Positions 5,195 through 12,750 of a stretch of 14,684 nt of DNA are shown in pieces. The notes under the pieces were generated by a model that saw nothing but the letters and a program-made list of their open reading frames with translations, did no database searches and was not told the origin of the DNA. The DNA is from an uncultured Tissierellia bacterium. Lineage in GTDB: Bacteria; Bacillota; Clostridia; Tissierellales; Peptoniphilaceae. Location: NCBI GenBank assembly GCA_947278105.1, contig CAMYOR010000013.1:1-14684 (forward strand), given 5' to 3'. The position numbers were made by a program, and so were the translations under genes. Within the stretch, counting starts at the first letter, position 1; each line of letters opens with the position of its first letter.

Positions 5195-7489
5195 TTACAA
5201 GCTCTTTAAATACCGGTCAATCCCCTGGGCTGCCGTTCTTCCGGCCCCCATGGCTTTGATGACGGTCGCCGATCCCGTTACCGAATCCCCGCCTGCGAAA
5301 ACGCCGGGAAGATTTGTCATTCCATCCTCATTCACGACGATGCCATTTTTTTTATTAATTTCCAAGCCATCCAGGCCTTTGGCTGCTCTTGGATTGGCCA
5401 TGGTTCCTAAAGCCATAATTACAGCATCACAGGAAAGAACGAATTCGGACCCTTCCACTGGGATTGGCCGGCAGCGGCCAGAGGCATCACAGGCGCCCAA
5501 GATCATCTGAATGCATTCTGCCCCGGAAACCCAGCCCTTATCATCGCCTAAAAAACGAACGGGGTTTTGCAGAAGGTTGAAAATCACGCCTTCTTCTTTT
5601 GCGTGCTGGACTTCCTCTTTCCGGGCGGGAAGTTCATTTTCTCCTCTCCGGTAAACGATTCTGCTCTGGCCGCCTAAGCGCATCACTGTTCTTGCCGCAT
5701 CCATTGCGACGTTGCCCCCGCCGACGACAATGACATTTTTTCCCCGGCAAACATCCGTATCATAGGCAGGATCAAAAGCGTGCATTAAATTTGACCGGGT
5801 CAAAAACTCATTGGCGGAATAGACCCCATTGAGGTTTTCTCCCGGTATATCCATAAAACGGGGAAGCCCTGCGCCCGAGGCGATAAAGACGGCATCAAAG
5901 CCCTCCTCATCCATCAGCTCTGAAATAGTGACCGATTGGCCAATCAAAACATCTGTTTCAATTTTAACCCCCAATTTTTTGACATTGTCAACTTCATAGG
6001 CCACCACCTCATCCTTGGGAAGACGAAATTCAGGAATCCCATACTGAAGAACTCCTCCTGCCATATGAAGAGACTCAAAGATAGTGACTTCATGACCCAA
6101 CTTTGCCAGATCCCCCGCACAGGCTAAACCGGCAGGTCCGGAACCGATAATTGCCACTTTTTTTCCTGTTTGCTTATGGACTGAAACGTCCATCGAAACC
6201 CCGTTATTCCTGGCCCAATCGGCTGCATACCGCTCTAATTTTCCAATGGCAAGAGGATCGCCTTTTTTCCCTCGGACGCACCGGCCTTCGCATTGGGTTT
6301 CCTGAGGGCAAACCCTTCCGCAAACGGCCGGTAGGCAGGAGGATTCGGTTAAAATTTTAAATGCCTCCCGGTTTTTTCCTTGACCGATAGCCTCAATGAA
6401 CTGGGGAATTTCAATATGAACGGGGCAGCCTTCCACACAGGAAGGCTTATTACAATTTAGACAGCGGGAGGCTTCCAGCCTTGCCTCTTCATCGGTATAG
6501 CCCAGACAAACCTCCTCGAAATTATAGGACCTTTCTAGCGGATCCTGTTCACTGACGGGAATTCTCTTCCAGGGATCAAATTCCTTTTGGGTATAGGCCG
6601 GTTTTTCATGGGCTCCTACCGGAGGCCGATCTTCCTGGGTCCTTTCCCCTTCAAGGATCGCCCGGCCTTCCGCAGTTCTGTACATTCTCATTCTTCGCAG
6701 GGCAAGGTCAAAATCTACCTTATGGCCATCAAATTCCGGCCCATCCACACAGGCAAATTGGGTATTGCCATCGACTAAAACCCGGCAAGCTCCACACATT
6801 CCTGTTCCATCCACCATCAGTGGGCTGAGGGAGGCAATGGTTGAAATGGCAAGTCCCTTCTCGCCGGTCAGTTCGCAAACGAATTTCATCATAATGGTCG
6901 GTCCAATGACAACGACTTTTCCATATTGCTTTCCTTGGTTCTTCACTAAATCCTCTAAAAGGCTCGTGACTCTCCCATGAAAGCCAAAGGACCCATCATC
7001 CGTGGCGACATAGACATTTTCTGCCCATTCTTTCATCTCCTCTTCCCAGAAAAGGAGGTCTTTTGTTCGCGCGCCCATAATAACATCTACGGGGACCCCC
7101 TGCTGGCCCATCCATTTGACCTGGGGATAGATCGGGGCGATTCCCAGCCCCCCTCCGATAAAGCAAATTTTTAATTTTTTAAGGTCCTCAGGAGACATCT
7201 TCAAGAGCTCAGAAGGATTTCCCAGCGGCCCGACAACATCCGAAAGCTCACCGCCCTCAGGGACCTGGGCCATCTTTTTTGTAGATAAGCCGACTTCCTG
7301 AACCGCCACGGTAATCGTACCGGCCCCACGGTCATAGTCTGCAATGGTCAGGGGAATTCTTTCCCCGAACGAATCCACTTTGACAATTAAAAACTGGCCC
7401 GGCAGACAGGAGCGGGCAATCCAAGGGGCTTTAATAACCATCGTAAAAATAGAATCCGATTCGCGTGTTTTTTTTAAAATTTTATACAT
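5195..7489 (-). CDS. nfnAB: NfnA-NfnB fusion, NADH-dependent ferredoxin:NADP+ oxidoreductase
   Basis: This is probably a flavin-based electron-bifurcating transhydrogenase linking ferredoxin, NAD(H) and NADP(H) in the cytoplasm. It has 764 residues from the ATG at 7489 (AGAGG seven bases upstream; the frame is open 25 codons further without family features). Residues 1-285 are the NfnA half: an FNR-like FAD/NAD module (GERIPLTIADYD; FIGGGLGIAPIYPQ) and the [2Fe-2S] ligands Asp227, Cys232, Cys235 and Cys247 in DGTGMCGACR and FACVDGPEFDG. Residues 310-764 are the GltD-like NfnB half: Cys343, 346, 351 and 355, then Cys385, 390, 394, 400 and 404, for two [4Fe-4S] clusters; a dinucleotide fold GSGPAGLACAG (449-); a second one, GGGNVAMDAAR (590-600); and the closing FAGGDSVTGSATVIKAMGAGR. 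In many bacteria these are two genes. Such fusions are often labelled PyrK/glutamate synthase, but no gltB or pyrD is nearby. It is monocistronic. Confidence 0.9.
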   Translation of the reverse strand: MYKILKKTRESDSIFTMVIKAPWIARSCLPGQFLIVKVDSFGERIPLTIADYDRGAGTITVAVQEVGLSTKKMAQVPEGGELSDVVGPLGNPSELLKMSPEDLKKLKICFIGGGLGIAPIYPQVKWMGQQGVPVDVIMGARTKDLLFWEEEMKEWAENVYVATDDGSFGFHGRVTSLLEDLVKNQGKQYGKVVVIGPTIMMKFVCELTGEKGLAISTIASLSPLMVDGTGMCGACRVLVDGNTQFACVDGPEFDGHKVDFDLALRRMRMYRTAEGRAILEGERTQEDRPPVGAHEKPAYTQKEFDPWKRIPVSEQDPLERSYNFEEVCLGYTDEEARLEASRCLNCNKPSCVEGCPVHIEIPQFIEAIGQGKNREAFKILTESSCLPAVCGRVCPQETQCEGRCVRGKKGDPLAIGKLERYAADWARNNGVSMDVSVHKQTGKKVAIIGSGPAGLACAGDLAKLGHEVTIFESLHMAGGVLQYGIPEFRLPKDEVVAYEVDNVKKLGVKIETDVLIGQSVTISELMDEEGFDAVFIASGAGLPRFMDIPGENLNGVYSANEFLTRSNLMHAFDPAYDTDVCRGKNVIVVGGGNVAMDAARTVMRLGGQSRIVYRRGENELPARKEEVQHAKEEGVIFNLLQNPVRFLGDDKGWVSGAECIQMILGACDASGRCRPIPVEGSEFVLSCDAVIMALGTMANPRAAKGLDGLEINKKNGIVVNEDGMTNLPGVFAGGDSVTGSATVIKAMGAGRTAAQGIDRYLKSL

Positions 7490-7492
7490 GAG

Positions 7493-7560
7493 AAGGACCT
7501 CTTTTTCTCTATTTCCCAGTTGACCTGAAAGAAAAATTAAAAAATGCTTAAAGGGTCCTT
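7493..7560 (-). promoter_or_regulatory. Possible ribosome-site-masking pairing in the nfnAB leader
   Basis: In the nfnAB transcript AAGGACC (7554-7560) is perfectly complementary to GGTCCTT (7493-7499), which overlaps the ribosome-binding site AGAGG just before the ATG. Pairing would enclose a 54-base loop. Upstream of it, AAGTCA-CCT-TGACTT could form a six-pair hairpin. Seven pairs across a long loop is modest support, so this may be incidental. Confidence 0.3.
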
Positions 7561-7570
7561 TCAAGTCAAG

Positions 7571-7598
7571 GTGACTTTGGTGTTAATATGATTATACT
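7571..7598 (+). promoter_or_regulatory. Possible promoter of the VTT-domain gene
   Basis: GTGACT (7571-7576, keeping the TGAC core) lies 16 bases before TATACT (7593-7598, five of six). This would start transcription near 7605, about 90 bases ahead of the coding region. Its -10 overlaps the minus-strand -10 of nfnAB. Confidence 0.4.
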
Positions 7599-7620
7599 AG
7601 TTAAAGGCAAACCTTGGCGA
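7591..7620 (-). promoter_or_regulatory. Possible promoter of nfnAB
   Basis: On the minus strand a perfect TATAAT (7591-7596) lies 18 bases after TCGCCA (7615-7620, four of six to the -35 consensus). It would give a leader of about 95 bases. It overlaps the opposing promoter of the VTT gene. Confidence 0.5.
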
Positions 7621-7695
7621 ATTCCTGTTAAAATGGGTATGTAATCTTTTTTGTTCAGGCGATCAAAAGGCCTTAGAAAGAATAACCGGAAAAAG

Positions 7696-8367
7696 ATGGA
7701 TTTTGAAGAAAACAAGCATAAATATAAAAAAGCCATGGAACACAGGCTGGAGCACATCCACATCCAGCAGGTGAAAAAGGTTCAAAGGAGAATTCGGATT
7801 GCCACCCTATTTCTGACGATCCTTCTTGTGTTCTTTCTCCTTACCGGATACCGAAAGGGGTGGTTTGACTCTACGGGCCCCCTGGAAAGTCTCTTTGCCC
7901 GCCTGGGTCCGGTCGGCTTTATCGTAGCAGGGATCCTGGTGGTTTTGAACTGCATTATTCCCGTTTTTCCTGCCTCACTTCCGTCGGTGGCTATGTTTAT
8001 TGCCTACGGCCCCGTTTTCGGCTTTCTCTCTGTCTTAATCTTGAATATTATCGGCTCTGCCATTACCTTTTCTCTGTCGGAGCAATTTGGAGAAAAATTC
8101 GTTAAAGCCTTTGTGCCGGATGCGGTCTTTGATCAGATACACAGCAAAATAAAAGATGAAAAAACAGCTACAACCCTTTTGATCACCGCTTACCTTGTTC
8201 CTGGCGTGCCTGATGACGCCACGACAATGGTGGTCGGAATGACAAACATGAGCCTCTCCCGCTTTCTGACCATCGCCATTCTCTGTAAGCCAATTCCCAC
8301 CTATCTTTATCTCTTTGGCTTCAGCTCGATTCTCCAGTGGATTTTCCATAGCTTATTGCAAGCTTAA
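7696..8367 (+). CDS. TVP38/TMEM64 (VTT-domain) membrane protein
   Basis: This is an integral membrane protein of the DedA-related VTT superfamily. Members are proposed to move or scramble lipids, and the substrate here is unknown. It has 223 residues from the ATG at 7696. A charged cytoplasmic N-terminus (1-34, His/Lys-rich) is followed by a transmembrane segment (about 35-51). The VTT core comes next: LGPVGFIVAGILVVLNCIIP, FPASLPSVAMFIAYGPVFGF, ILNIIGSAITFSLSEQFG, then the second conserved loop AYLVPGVPDDATTMVVGMTN (166-184) and two closing hydrophobic segments. The ribosome-binding site is weak at every candidate start; an in-frame TTG at 7651 would add 15 basic residues. It is the only clear plus-strand gene here, divergent from nfnAB and convergent with smpB. 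Confidence 0.85.
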   Translation: MDFEENKHKYKKAMEHRLEHIHIQQVKKVQRRIRIATLFLTILLVFFLLTGYRKGWFDSTGPLESLFARLGPVGFIVAGILVVLNCIIPVFPASLPSVAMFIAYGPVFGFLSVLILNIIGSAITFSLSEQFGEKFVKAFVPDAVFDQIHSKIKDEKTATTLLITAYLVPGVPDDATTMVVGMTNMSLSRFLTIAILCKPIPTYLYLFGFSSILQWIFHSLLQA

Positions 8368-8425
8368 GGGTTCTTTTCTAGGGCCGGCCAGATCAAAGCC
8401 TTCTGTCTTTTTCAATATCACTCCT

Positions 8426-8441
8426 CTTTTGATATCAAAAG
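8426..8441. repeat. 16-base perfect palindrome
   Basis: CTTTTGATATCAAAAG is fully self-complementary and directly abuts the hairpin terminator between two convergent genes. In the smpB direction its CTTTTG half provides the short T-run after the stem. No role beyond that is evident. Confidence 0.6.
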
Positions 8442-8469
8442 GGCTCCGGTACCCCGGAGCCTCTTTTTT
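8442..8469. terminator. Bidirectional terminator between the VTT gene and smpB
   Basis: An eight-pair GC-rich stem GGCTCCGG/CCGGAGCC (8442-8449 with 8454-8461) has a four-base loop. In the plus direction it is followed by TCTTTTTT, ending the VTT transcript. In the minus direction it is followed by CTTTT, which is weaker but adequate for the end of smpB. The plus-strand T-run overlaps the smpB stop codon (8468-8470). Confidence 0.88.
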
Positions 8470-8938
8470 AATCCTTGTACTGACGAATCGCACGTTCGAC
8501 CTTTCTGCGGTCGTCCTCCCGCTTCAGGCTTTCTCTTTTATCATAGAGCTTTTTCCCCCGACCCAGGGCAATATCCACCTTAATGAGCCCCTCTTTTAGA
8601 TGAACATTAAGAGGGAGAATGCTGTAGCCGGCCTGCTGGGCCGCTTGACCCAGCTTCTGAATTTCTTTTTTGTGAAGAAGGAGCCTTCTTGTTCTGATCG
8701 GGTCTACGTTATAGATATTACCTTCTTTATAGGGACTGATGTGCATCCCATCAATAAAGGCTTCTCCCCCTTCCACAAAGACATAGGCTTCTTTTATGGA
8801 AACCTTTCCCTGTCGAATACTCTTGACCTCGGTCCCTCGAAGCTCTATCCCTGCCTCGATTGGCTTTTCTAAAAAATAATCATGCCCGGCCCTTTTGTTA
8901 TTGGCCAGGATTTTTATCGTTCCTTTTTTTTCCGTCAT
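8468..8938 (-). CDS. smpB: SsrA-binding protein SmpB
   Basis: SmpB binds tmRNA and brings it to stalled ribosomes for trans-translation. The 156 residues are the usual length. Family motifs seen are NKRAGHDYFL (14-23), GTEVKSIRQGKV (35-46), PYKEGN (69-74), DPIRTRRLLLHKKEI (79-93), LGRGKKLYDKRE (125-136) and the basic C-terminal tail that probes the mRNA channel. It starts two bases after the rnr stop, so the two are co-transcribed and probably coupled. The tmRNA gene, often next to smpB, is not in the window. Confidence 0.97.
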   Translation of the reverse strand: MTEKKGTIKILANNKRAGHDYFLEKPIEAGIELRGTEVKSIRQGKVSIKEAYVFVEGGEAFIDGMHISPYKEGNIYNVDPIRTRRLLLHKKEIQKLGQAAQQAGYSILPLNVHLKEGLIKVDIALGRGKKLYDKRESLKREDDRRKVERAIRQYKD

Positions 8939-8940
8939 CT

Positions 8941-11502
8941 CTACCTATGTCTTCTCCTACTGGGCCTTCTCGGCTTTCTTGCAATGGATCTTCTCAGCCG
9001 GGGATTCGTCTTCTTCTCGTCTCTGTTTCTAGAGTGGATGGACCCCCTTCTTCCCGTATATCCAGTTTCGATCTTTCCGGCAGAATAAGACTCCTCCCCT
9101 GTTTTTAATAAGTGGCTGGACGGGGCCGGACCAAAATGAACATTTTTCTTAGAATTTTGCTCTTTTGGCTGGTCCTGCCAGAGGATTTTAAAATTAATTT
9201 CTCTGTTCTCCGGAGATGCCGCTGTCACCAGAACCTTCACCCGGTCTCCATAGTGAATCTGCCGGTGGGTTCTTTCTCCTTTGGCAACAAAGTGAACCTC
9301 ATCATAAGTGTAATAGTCATCACTCATATCCCGAAAATGGGCCAAGCCCTCAATAGAATTTTCCAAGCTGACAAAGACCCCAAAATTCATCAGAGAACTG
9401 ACAATCCCATCAAACTCTTCTCCGATGAATCCCTGCATATATTCTGCCGACTTCATATCAATAACATCGCGCTCGGCTTCTTCTGCCCTCTCTTCCATAT
9501 CGGAAATGTGGGTACATTTTTCCGTCAGAGACTCAAAAAGTCCTTCTTCTTTTCTAGGCTGGCCCTTTAAAAAGCTTTTCACCAGCCGGTGGGCAATAAG
9601 GTCTGAGTAACGGCGGATCGGGGCGGTAAAATGAGTATAGTGCTCTTCCGCAAGTCCAAAGTGAATTTCCGGACGGGGGCTGTAAACAGCTCTTTGCAGG
9701 CTCTGTAGGACCGCCATCCCGATGACCTTTTCCTCCTTTTTCCCCTGGGCCATCTCCAATATCTTATCCAGGTCTTCGGGCCTGGGATTTGTGGAGACTT
9801 GGGGGTAATGAAAAGCGGTAAGGACCTGATTTAAATGATCAATGCTTTCAGCTGTCGGCTTCTCATGAATCCGGTAAATGAAGGGAAGCTGCTTTTTATA
9901 AAAGTAGGTTCCGATCACCACATTATTTAAAATCATGAATTCTTCAATGACCCGGTTGGCGATCCTCCGCTCTTCCTGCTTTACATCAATTGCTCGGCCA
10001 TCTTCATTGAGTATAATTTTTGTTTCCGGAAAGTCAAAATCCAGGGTTCCCTTTTTATCCCTTTGTTCATCTAACATCTGGTAAATCTTTTTCATTAAAT
10101 CCAACTGGGGATAAAGAGCGGCATCCTCAGAGAACTTTTTCCCTTCCTCCATATAATCAGAAACATCCGTATAAATCAGCCGGTGGTTTGACCGGATAAC
10201 AGAGGGATAAAACTGACTATCCACCATCTCTCCTTGGTCATTTAAGCTGATCTGAGTGGTCATCGTCAGCCTTTCTTCATTGGGATTTAAAGAACAAATC
10301 CCATTGGAAAGAGTAAGAGGAAGCATAGGAATCACCCGGTCTAGAAGGTAGACCGAGTTTCCTCTTTGGTAGGCATCCCGGTCGATTGGGCCGCCTTCCG
10401 GAACATAATGAGAAACATCGGCGATGTGAACATAAAGATTGTAATATTTTCCTCTTTTCTCCACCGAGATCGCATCATCAAAATCCTTGGCATCGGCCCC
10501 GTCAATAGTAACGGTATAAAGATTTCTTAAGTCCCGCCGCCCCTTGCGATCCTGGGGCAAAAGCTTTTGCGGGATGGTTTGCGCTTGGTCCTGGGCCTCC
10601 TTGGAAAACTCACAGGGGATTTCAAAGGTTCGGGCGATGGAGGTAATGTCCACCCCGCCCTCTCCTGTCTTGCCAATGATTTCCCGAACATGACCGCGGG
10701 GATAAGGGTCGCCCGGCTGATAGGTTACAATTTCTACGAGAACCTTGTCGTTTTCCTCGGCATTCATAGACCCGCCTTGAGGGATCAGAATGTCAGCAAA
10801 ATATCGGGGATCATCGGGTACGACAAAGTTATCCCTTCCTTTTCTGACAAATGTCCCGATTAAAGGATGGGGATTTCTTTTTAGAACTTCCGTCACCATC
10901 CCTTCCGGATTACGGCCAGTTTTTTGATCGCCGGTCCGAATAATCTGATAAGAAACTTGGTCTCCATTTAAAGCTCCATTCAAATGGGGGCCGCTGACAT
11001 AAATATCAATTCCATTTTTTTCATCTGGCAAAACAAAGCCAAAGCCCTTTCGGTTCGTCTGAACTCGGCCGGTTTTCTGTTCACTTTTTCCAGAATTTAT
11101 CTCTTTTGATAGGAGCGCTTCCGGCTCAGCGAAGGTCTTTTCTGGCTCCGGGAAGACCTCTTTTGATTCCGGAGGAAGCTCTTTTTGTTCCAAGAGGGCT
11201 TCTTTTAGATCCATTGGTGCCACCGCCTGGTCTCCCAAATTTTTTTCCTCATTTTTCTCTTTTTCTGTCTTATGAGAAAAAGAATTCTTATCCTCCCCTT
11301 CCTTCAAATAGGCCCGATTCACCTTAATTTTGCCCTTTCGGGTCATGCGAATCATCTCTTTTTCCAGCATTTCCTCAATCAACTCATAAAATTCGAGGCG
11401 CCGGGGGCCATCAAGGCCGAAATCCTCTGCTAAAGCTGAGGCCTGGACAGGCGTATAGGATTCTTTACTCAAGTAAGAAAGAAGAAAAGATTTAATATTC
11501 AT
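8941..11502 (-). CDS. rnr: Ribonuclease R
   Basis: This is a processive 3'-5' exoribonuclease that degrades structured RNA and acts with SmpB/tmRNA on stalled mRNAs. It has 853 residues, longer than the usual 700-800. Order: a winged-helix N-terminus (1-66); a low-complexity acidic linker (about 67-145); cold-shock domains (about 146-290) starting at GRVQTNRKGFGFV; the RNB catalytic domain (about 320-645) with Asp334, Asp340, Asp342 and Asp343 in DGADAKDFDDAIS and the HFTAPIRRYSDLIAHR motif (624-639); an S1 domain (694-775); and a Lys/Arg-rich tail to 853. The ATG follows AAGAAGGTG. The extra length comes from the linker and the tail. It lies behind the secG terminator, so it probably has a promoter in 11503-11612, although I see only poor candidates. 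Confidence 0.96.
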   Translation of the reverse strand: MNIKSFLLSYLSKESYTPVQASALAEDFGLDGPRRLEFYELIEEMLEKEMIRMTRKGKIKVNRAYLKEGEDKNSFSHKTEKEKNEEKNLGDQAVAPMDLKEALLEQKELPPESKEVFPEPEKTFAEPEALLSKEINSGKSEQKTGRVQTNRKGFGFVLPDEKNGIDIYVSGPHLNGALNGDQVSYQIIRTGDQKTGRNPEGMVTEVLKRNPHPLIGTFVRKGRDNFVVPDDPRYFADILIPQGGSMNAEENDKVLVEIVTYQPGDPYPRGHVREIIGKTGEGGVDITSIARTFEIPCEFSKEAQDQAQTIPQKLLPQDRKGRRDLRNLYTVTIDGADAKDFDDAISVEKRGKYYNLYVHIADVSHYVPEGGPIDRDAYQRGNSVYLLDRVIPMLPLTLSNGICSLNPNEERLTMTTQISLNDQGEMVDSQFYPSVIRSNHRLIYTDVSDYMEEGKKFSEDAALYPQLDLMKKIYQMLDEQRDKKGTLDFDFPETKIILNEDGRAIDVKQEERRIANRVIEEFMILNNVVIGTYFYKKQLPFIYRIHEKPTAESIDHLNQVLTAFHYPQVSTNPRPEDLDKILEMAQGKKEEKVIGMAVLQSLQRAVYSPRPEIHFGLAEEHYTHFTAPIRRYSDLIAHRLVKSFLKGQPRKEEGLFESLTEKCTHISDMEERAEEAERDVIDMKSAEYMQGFIGEEFDGIVSSLMNFGVFVSLENSIEGLAHFRDMSDDYYTYDEVHFVAKGERTHRQIHYGDRVKVLVTAASPENREINFKILWQDQPKEQNSKKNVHFGPAPSSHLLKTGEESYSAGKIETGYTGRRGSIHSRNRDEKKTNPRLRRSIARKPRRPSRRRHR

Positions 11503-11612
11503 AAAACACCTTCTTCGCTGTTCTGACAGCTTTTCAAATTATCCGCTCCCTATTGAGACACCAACATGATATTGATTTTATACCCATTGAAGGAAAGTCT
11601 GGACTTTTCCAT

Positions 11613-11650
11613 AAAAAAAAAGGCGAACTCTCAAATGCTGGAAGTTCGCC
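11613..11650 (-). terminator. Rho-independent terminator of secG
   Basis: An eight-pair stem GGCGAACT/AGTTCGCC (11622-11629 with 11643-11650) with a 13-base loop is followed on the minus strand by nine T. It lies 37 bases after the secG stop and about 110 bases before rnr. The secG transcript therefore ends here or is attenuated before rnr-smpB. Confidence 0.93.
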
Positions 11651-11687
11651 CCCTTTTACAATATTTGTTATGTAAATTCTGGCATCC

Positions 11688-11912
11688 TTACTTAAACACA
11701 ATAAGGCCTAAAAGGCTGATAACAAAAATAACGGAACAAATTATGGTAATTTTGTTGAGGAAGGCATCCCTGGACTTGTAGGCAGAAGTCCCGTACATAT
11801 TGGCTTCCTGGCCAAAAAGGGATCCCGCTCCAGTTTTTGGCTTCATCATCAAAGTTGCAACAATAATAATTACACTGGTCACAACCAAAAGAACCATGCT
11901 GATCTTATTCAA
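11688..11912 (-). CDS. secG: Preprotein translocase subunit SecG
   Basis: SecG is the small accessory subunit of the SecYEG protein-export channel. From a TTG at 11912 the product has 74 residues, the normal length: a hydrophobic segment MVLLVVTSVIIIVATLMM, the conserved loop KPKTGAGSLFGQEANMYGTS, and a second membrane segment IICSVIFVISLLGLIVFK. The TTG is preceded by an AGAGGTGG site about eight bases away. An in-frame ATG at 11966 would add 18 residues, but it lies upstream of the strong promoter's -10 box and so cannot be on that transcript. An ATG at 11897 (69 residues) is the other option. The order secG-rnr-smpB is conserved in Gram-positive bacteria. Confidence 0.93.
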   Translation of the reverse strand: MNKISMVLLVVTSVIIIVATLMMKPKTGAGSLFGQEANMYGTSAYKSRDAFLNKITIICSVIFVISLLGLIVFK

Positions 11913-11956
11913 ATTCTTCACCACCTCTACTATCGCAATTTCTAAATGACTAAGAA

Positions 11957-11985
11957 AGTATATCAAAGAAAGAAAGCCATTTCAA
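11957..11985 (-). promoter_or_regulatory. secG promoter, sigma-A type
   Basis: On the minus strand TTGAAA (11980-11985) is followed after 17 bases by TATACT (11957-11962). Each hexamer has five of six consensus matches. It starts 15 bases after the comEA stop and gives a leader of about 38 bases to the TTG start. Confidence 0.8.
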
Positions 11986-11999
11986 CGAAATCCTACAAT

Positions 12000-12737
12000 T
12001 TAATGAACTTGAATCCGGTCTTTCAGTTTTTCAAAGGTCTTTTCTCCAATCCCGGAAATATCTTTGATCTCCTCAATAGCTTTAAAGGGATGCTCTTCCC
12101 GGTAAGAAATGATTTCCTCTGCACGGGAGGGGCCAATCGATGGAAGGGCCATCAATTCTTCTTTGGAAGCCTGATTGATATTGATCTTTGGGCCCCCTCC
12201 GTTTTTGTTCCTGGAGCTTTCATCAGACAAGGGGTTTTTCGGCTGACCCGGCTGGTCAATCCATGATTTTTCCTGATTTTCTTCCTGGGTTGAAGAAGCC
12301 TTGTTGGGAATCGTGATCTTCATTTCATCGGCTAGCTTCATAGCCAGATTCACCGAACTTAGATCGGCATCTGCCGTAAGGCCCCCGGCCTTTTCAATGG
12401 CCTCGGAAACCCTGGCCCCAAAATTAAGAATATAAAGACCCGGCCTTTGGACGGCCCCATCCACATGAACATAGCAAAGAAGGTCGTCCTTTTCTTCCGC
12501 CCCTCCTTCAGAATCTCTTTTTTCTTTTTTACCAGCGCCCCCTTCCGAACCCGGGCAAATTTCCTCCTCGGAGCTTTCATCCTCCCTTTGCCTTGTAGAG
12601 GATGAGGCTCCATTTTCCTCCTGATCTGTCAGTGGAAGGTCCTTTTCCCTAAACTTATGGAACTGAAAGGCTCCTAAGCAAATCAGGACAATAACAGCAA
12701 AAACAAATAGAATTTTTTCTTTCTGACGAGAAATCAA
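12000..12737 (-). CDS. comEA: ComEA-family DNA-binding competence protein
   Basis: ComEA is a membrane-anchored extracytoplasmic protein that binds double-stranded DNA during uptake. It has 245 residues from a TTG at 12737, supported by AAGGA six bases upstream. A membrane anchor (8-24) is followed by an acidic, low-complexity spacer (35-85), an SLBB domain (86-144, YVHVDGAVQRPGLY to DEMKITIPN), a second polar linker, and a C-terminal pair of helix-hairpin-helix motifs (184-243: INQASKEELMALPSIGPSRA and IKDISGIGEKTFEKLKDRI). It starts 13 bases after the rsfS stop, so it is the last gene of the nadD-yqeK-rsfS-comEA run. Its usual partners comEB, comEC or comFA are absent here, so natural competence cannot be inferred from this gene alone. 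Confidence 0.93.
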   Translation of the reverse strand: MISRQKEKILFVFAVIVLICLGAFQFHKFREKDLPLTDQEENGASSSTRQREDESSEEEICPGSEGGAGKKEKRDSEGGAEEKDDLLCYVHVDGAVQRPGLYILNFGARVSEAIEKAGGLTADADLSSVNLAMKLADEMKITIPNKASSTQEENQEKSWIDQPGQPKNPLSDESSRNKNGGGPKININQASKEELMALPSIGPSRAEEIISYREEHPFKAIEEIKDISGIGEKTFEKLKDRIQVH

Positions 12738-12750
12738 TGGGGTTCCTTAT

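Noticed and set aside
5195..7489. nfnAB as a frameshifted or mis-assembled pair of separate genes.
   Set aside because: The frame is continuous with both halves complete and a plausible linker, so a true fusion fits better.
7651..7695. TTG start at 7651 for the VTT-domain gene.
   Set aside because: There is no ribosome-binding site and it adds only a basic stretch. It is kept as an alternative because the site at 7696 is also weak.
8426..8441. The 16-base palindrome as a regulator-binding site.
   Set aside because: It lies between two convergent gene ends next to a terminator stem, away from any promoter, so it more likely supports termination.
8368..8467. A tmRNA gene next to smpB.
   Set aside because: The space is only 100 bases and holds a terminator and a palindrome. 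There is no tRNA-like end and no tag-peptide frame.
10567..10863. Long plus-strand open frames inside rnr, nfnAB, nadD and comEA, such as this one.
   Set aside because: They lie antisense to strongly conserved genes, have no ribosome-binding sites and no recognisable protein features.
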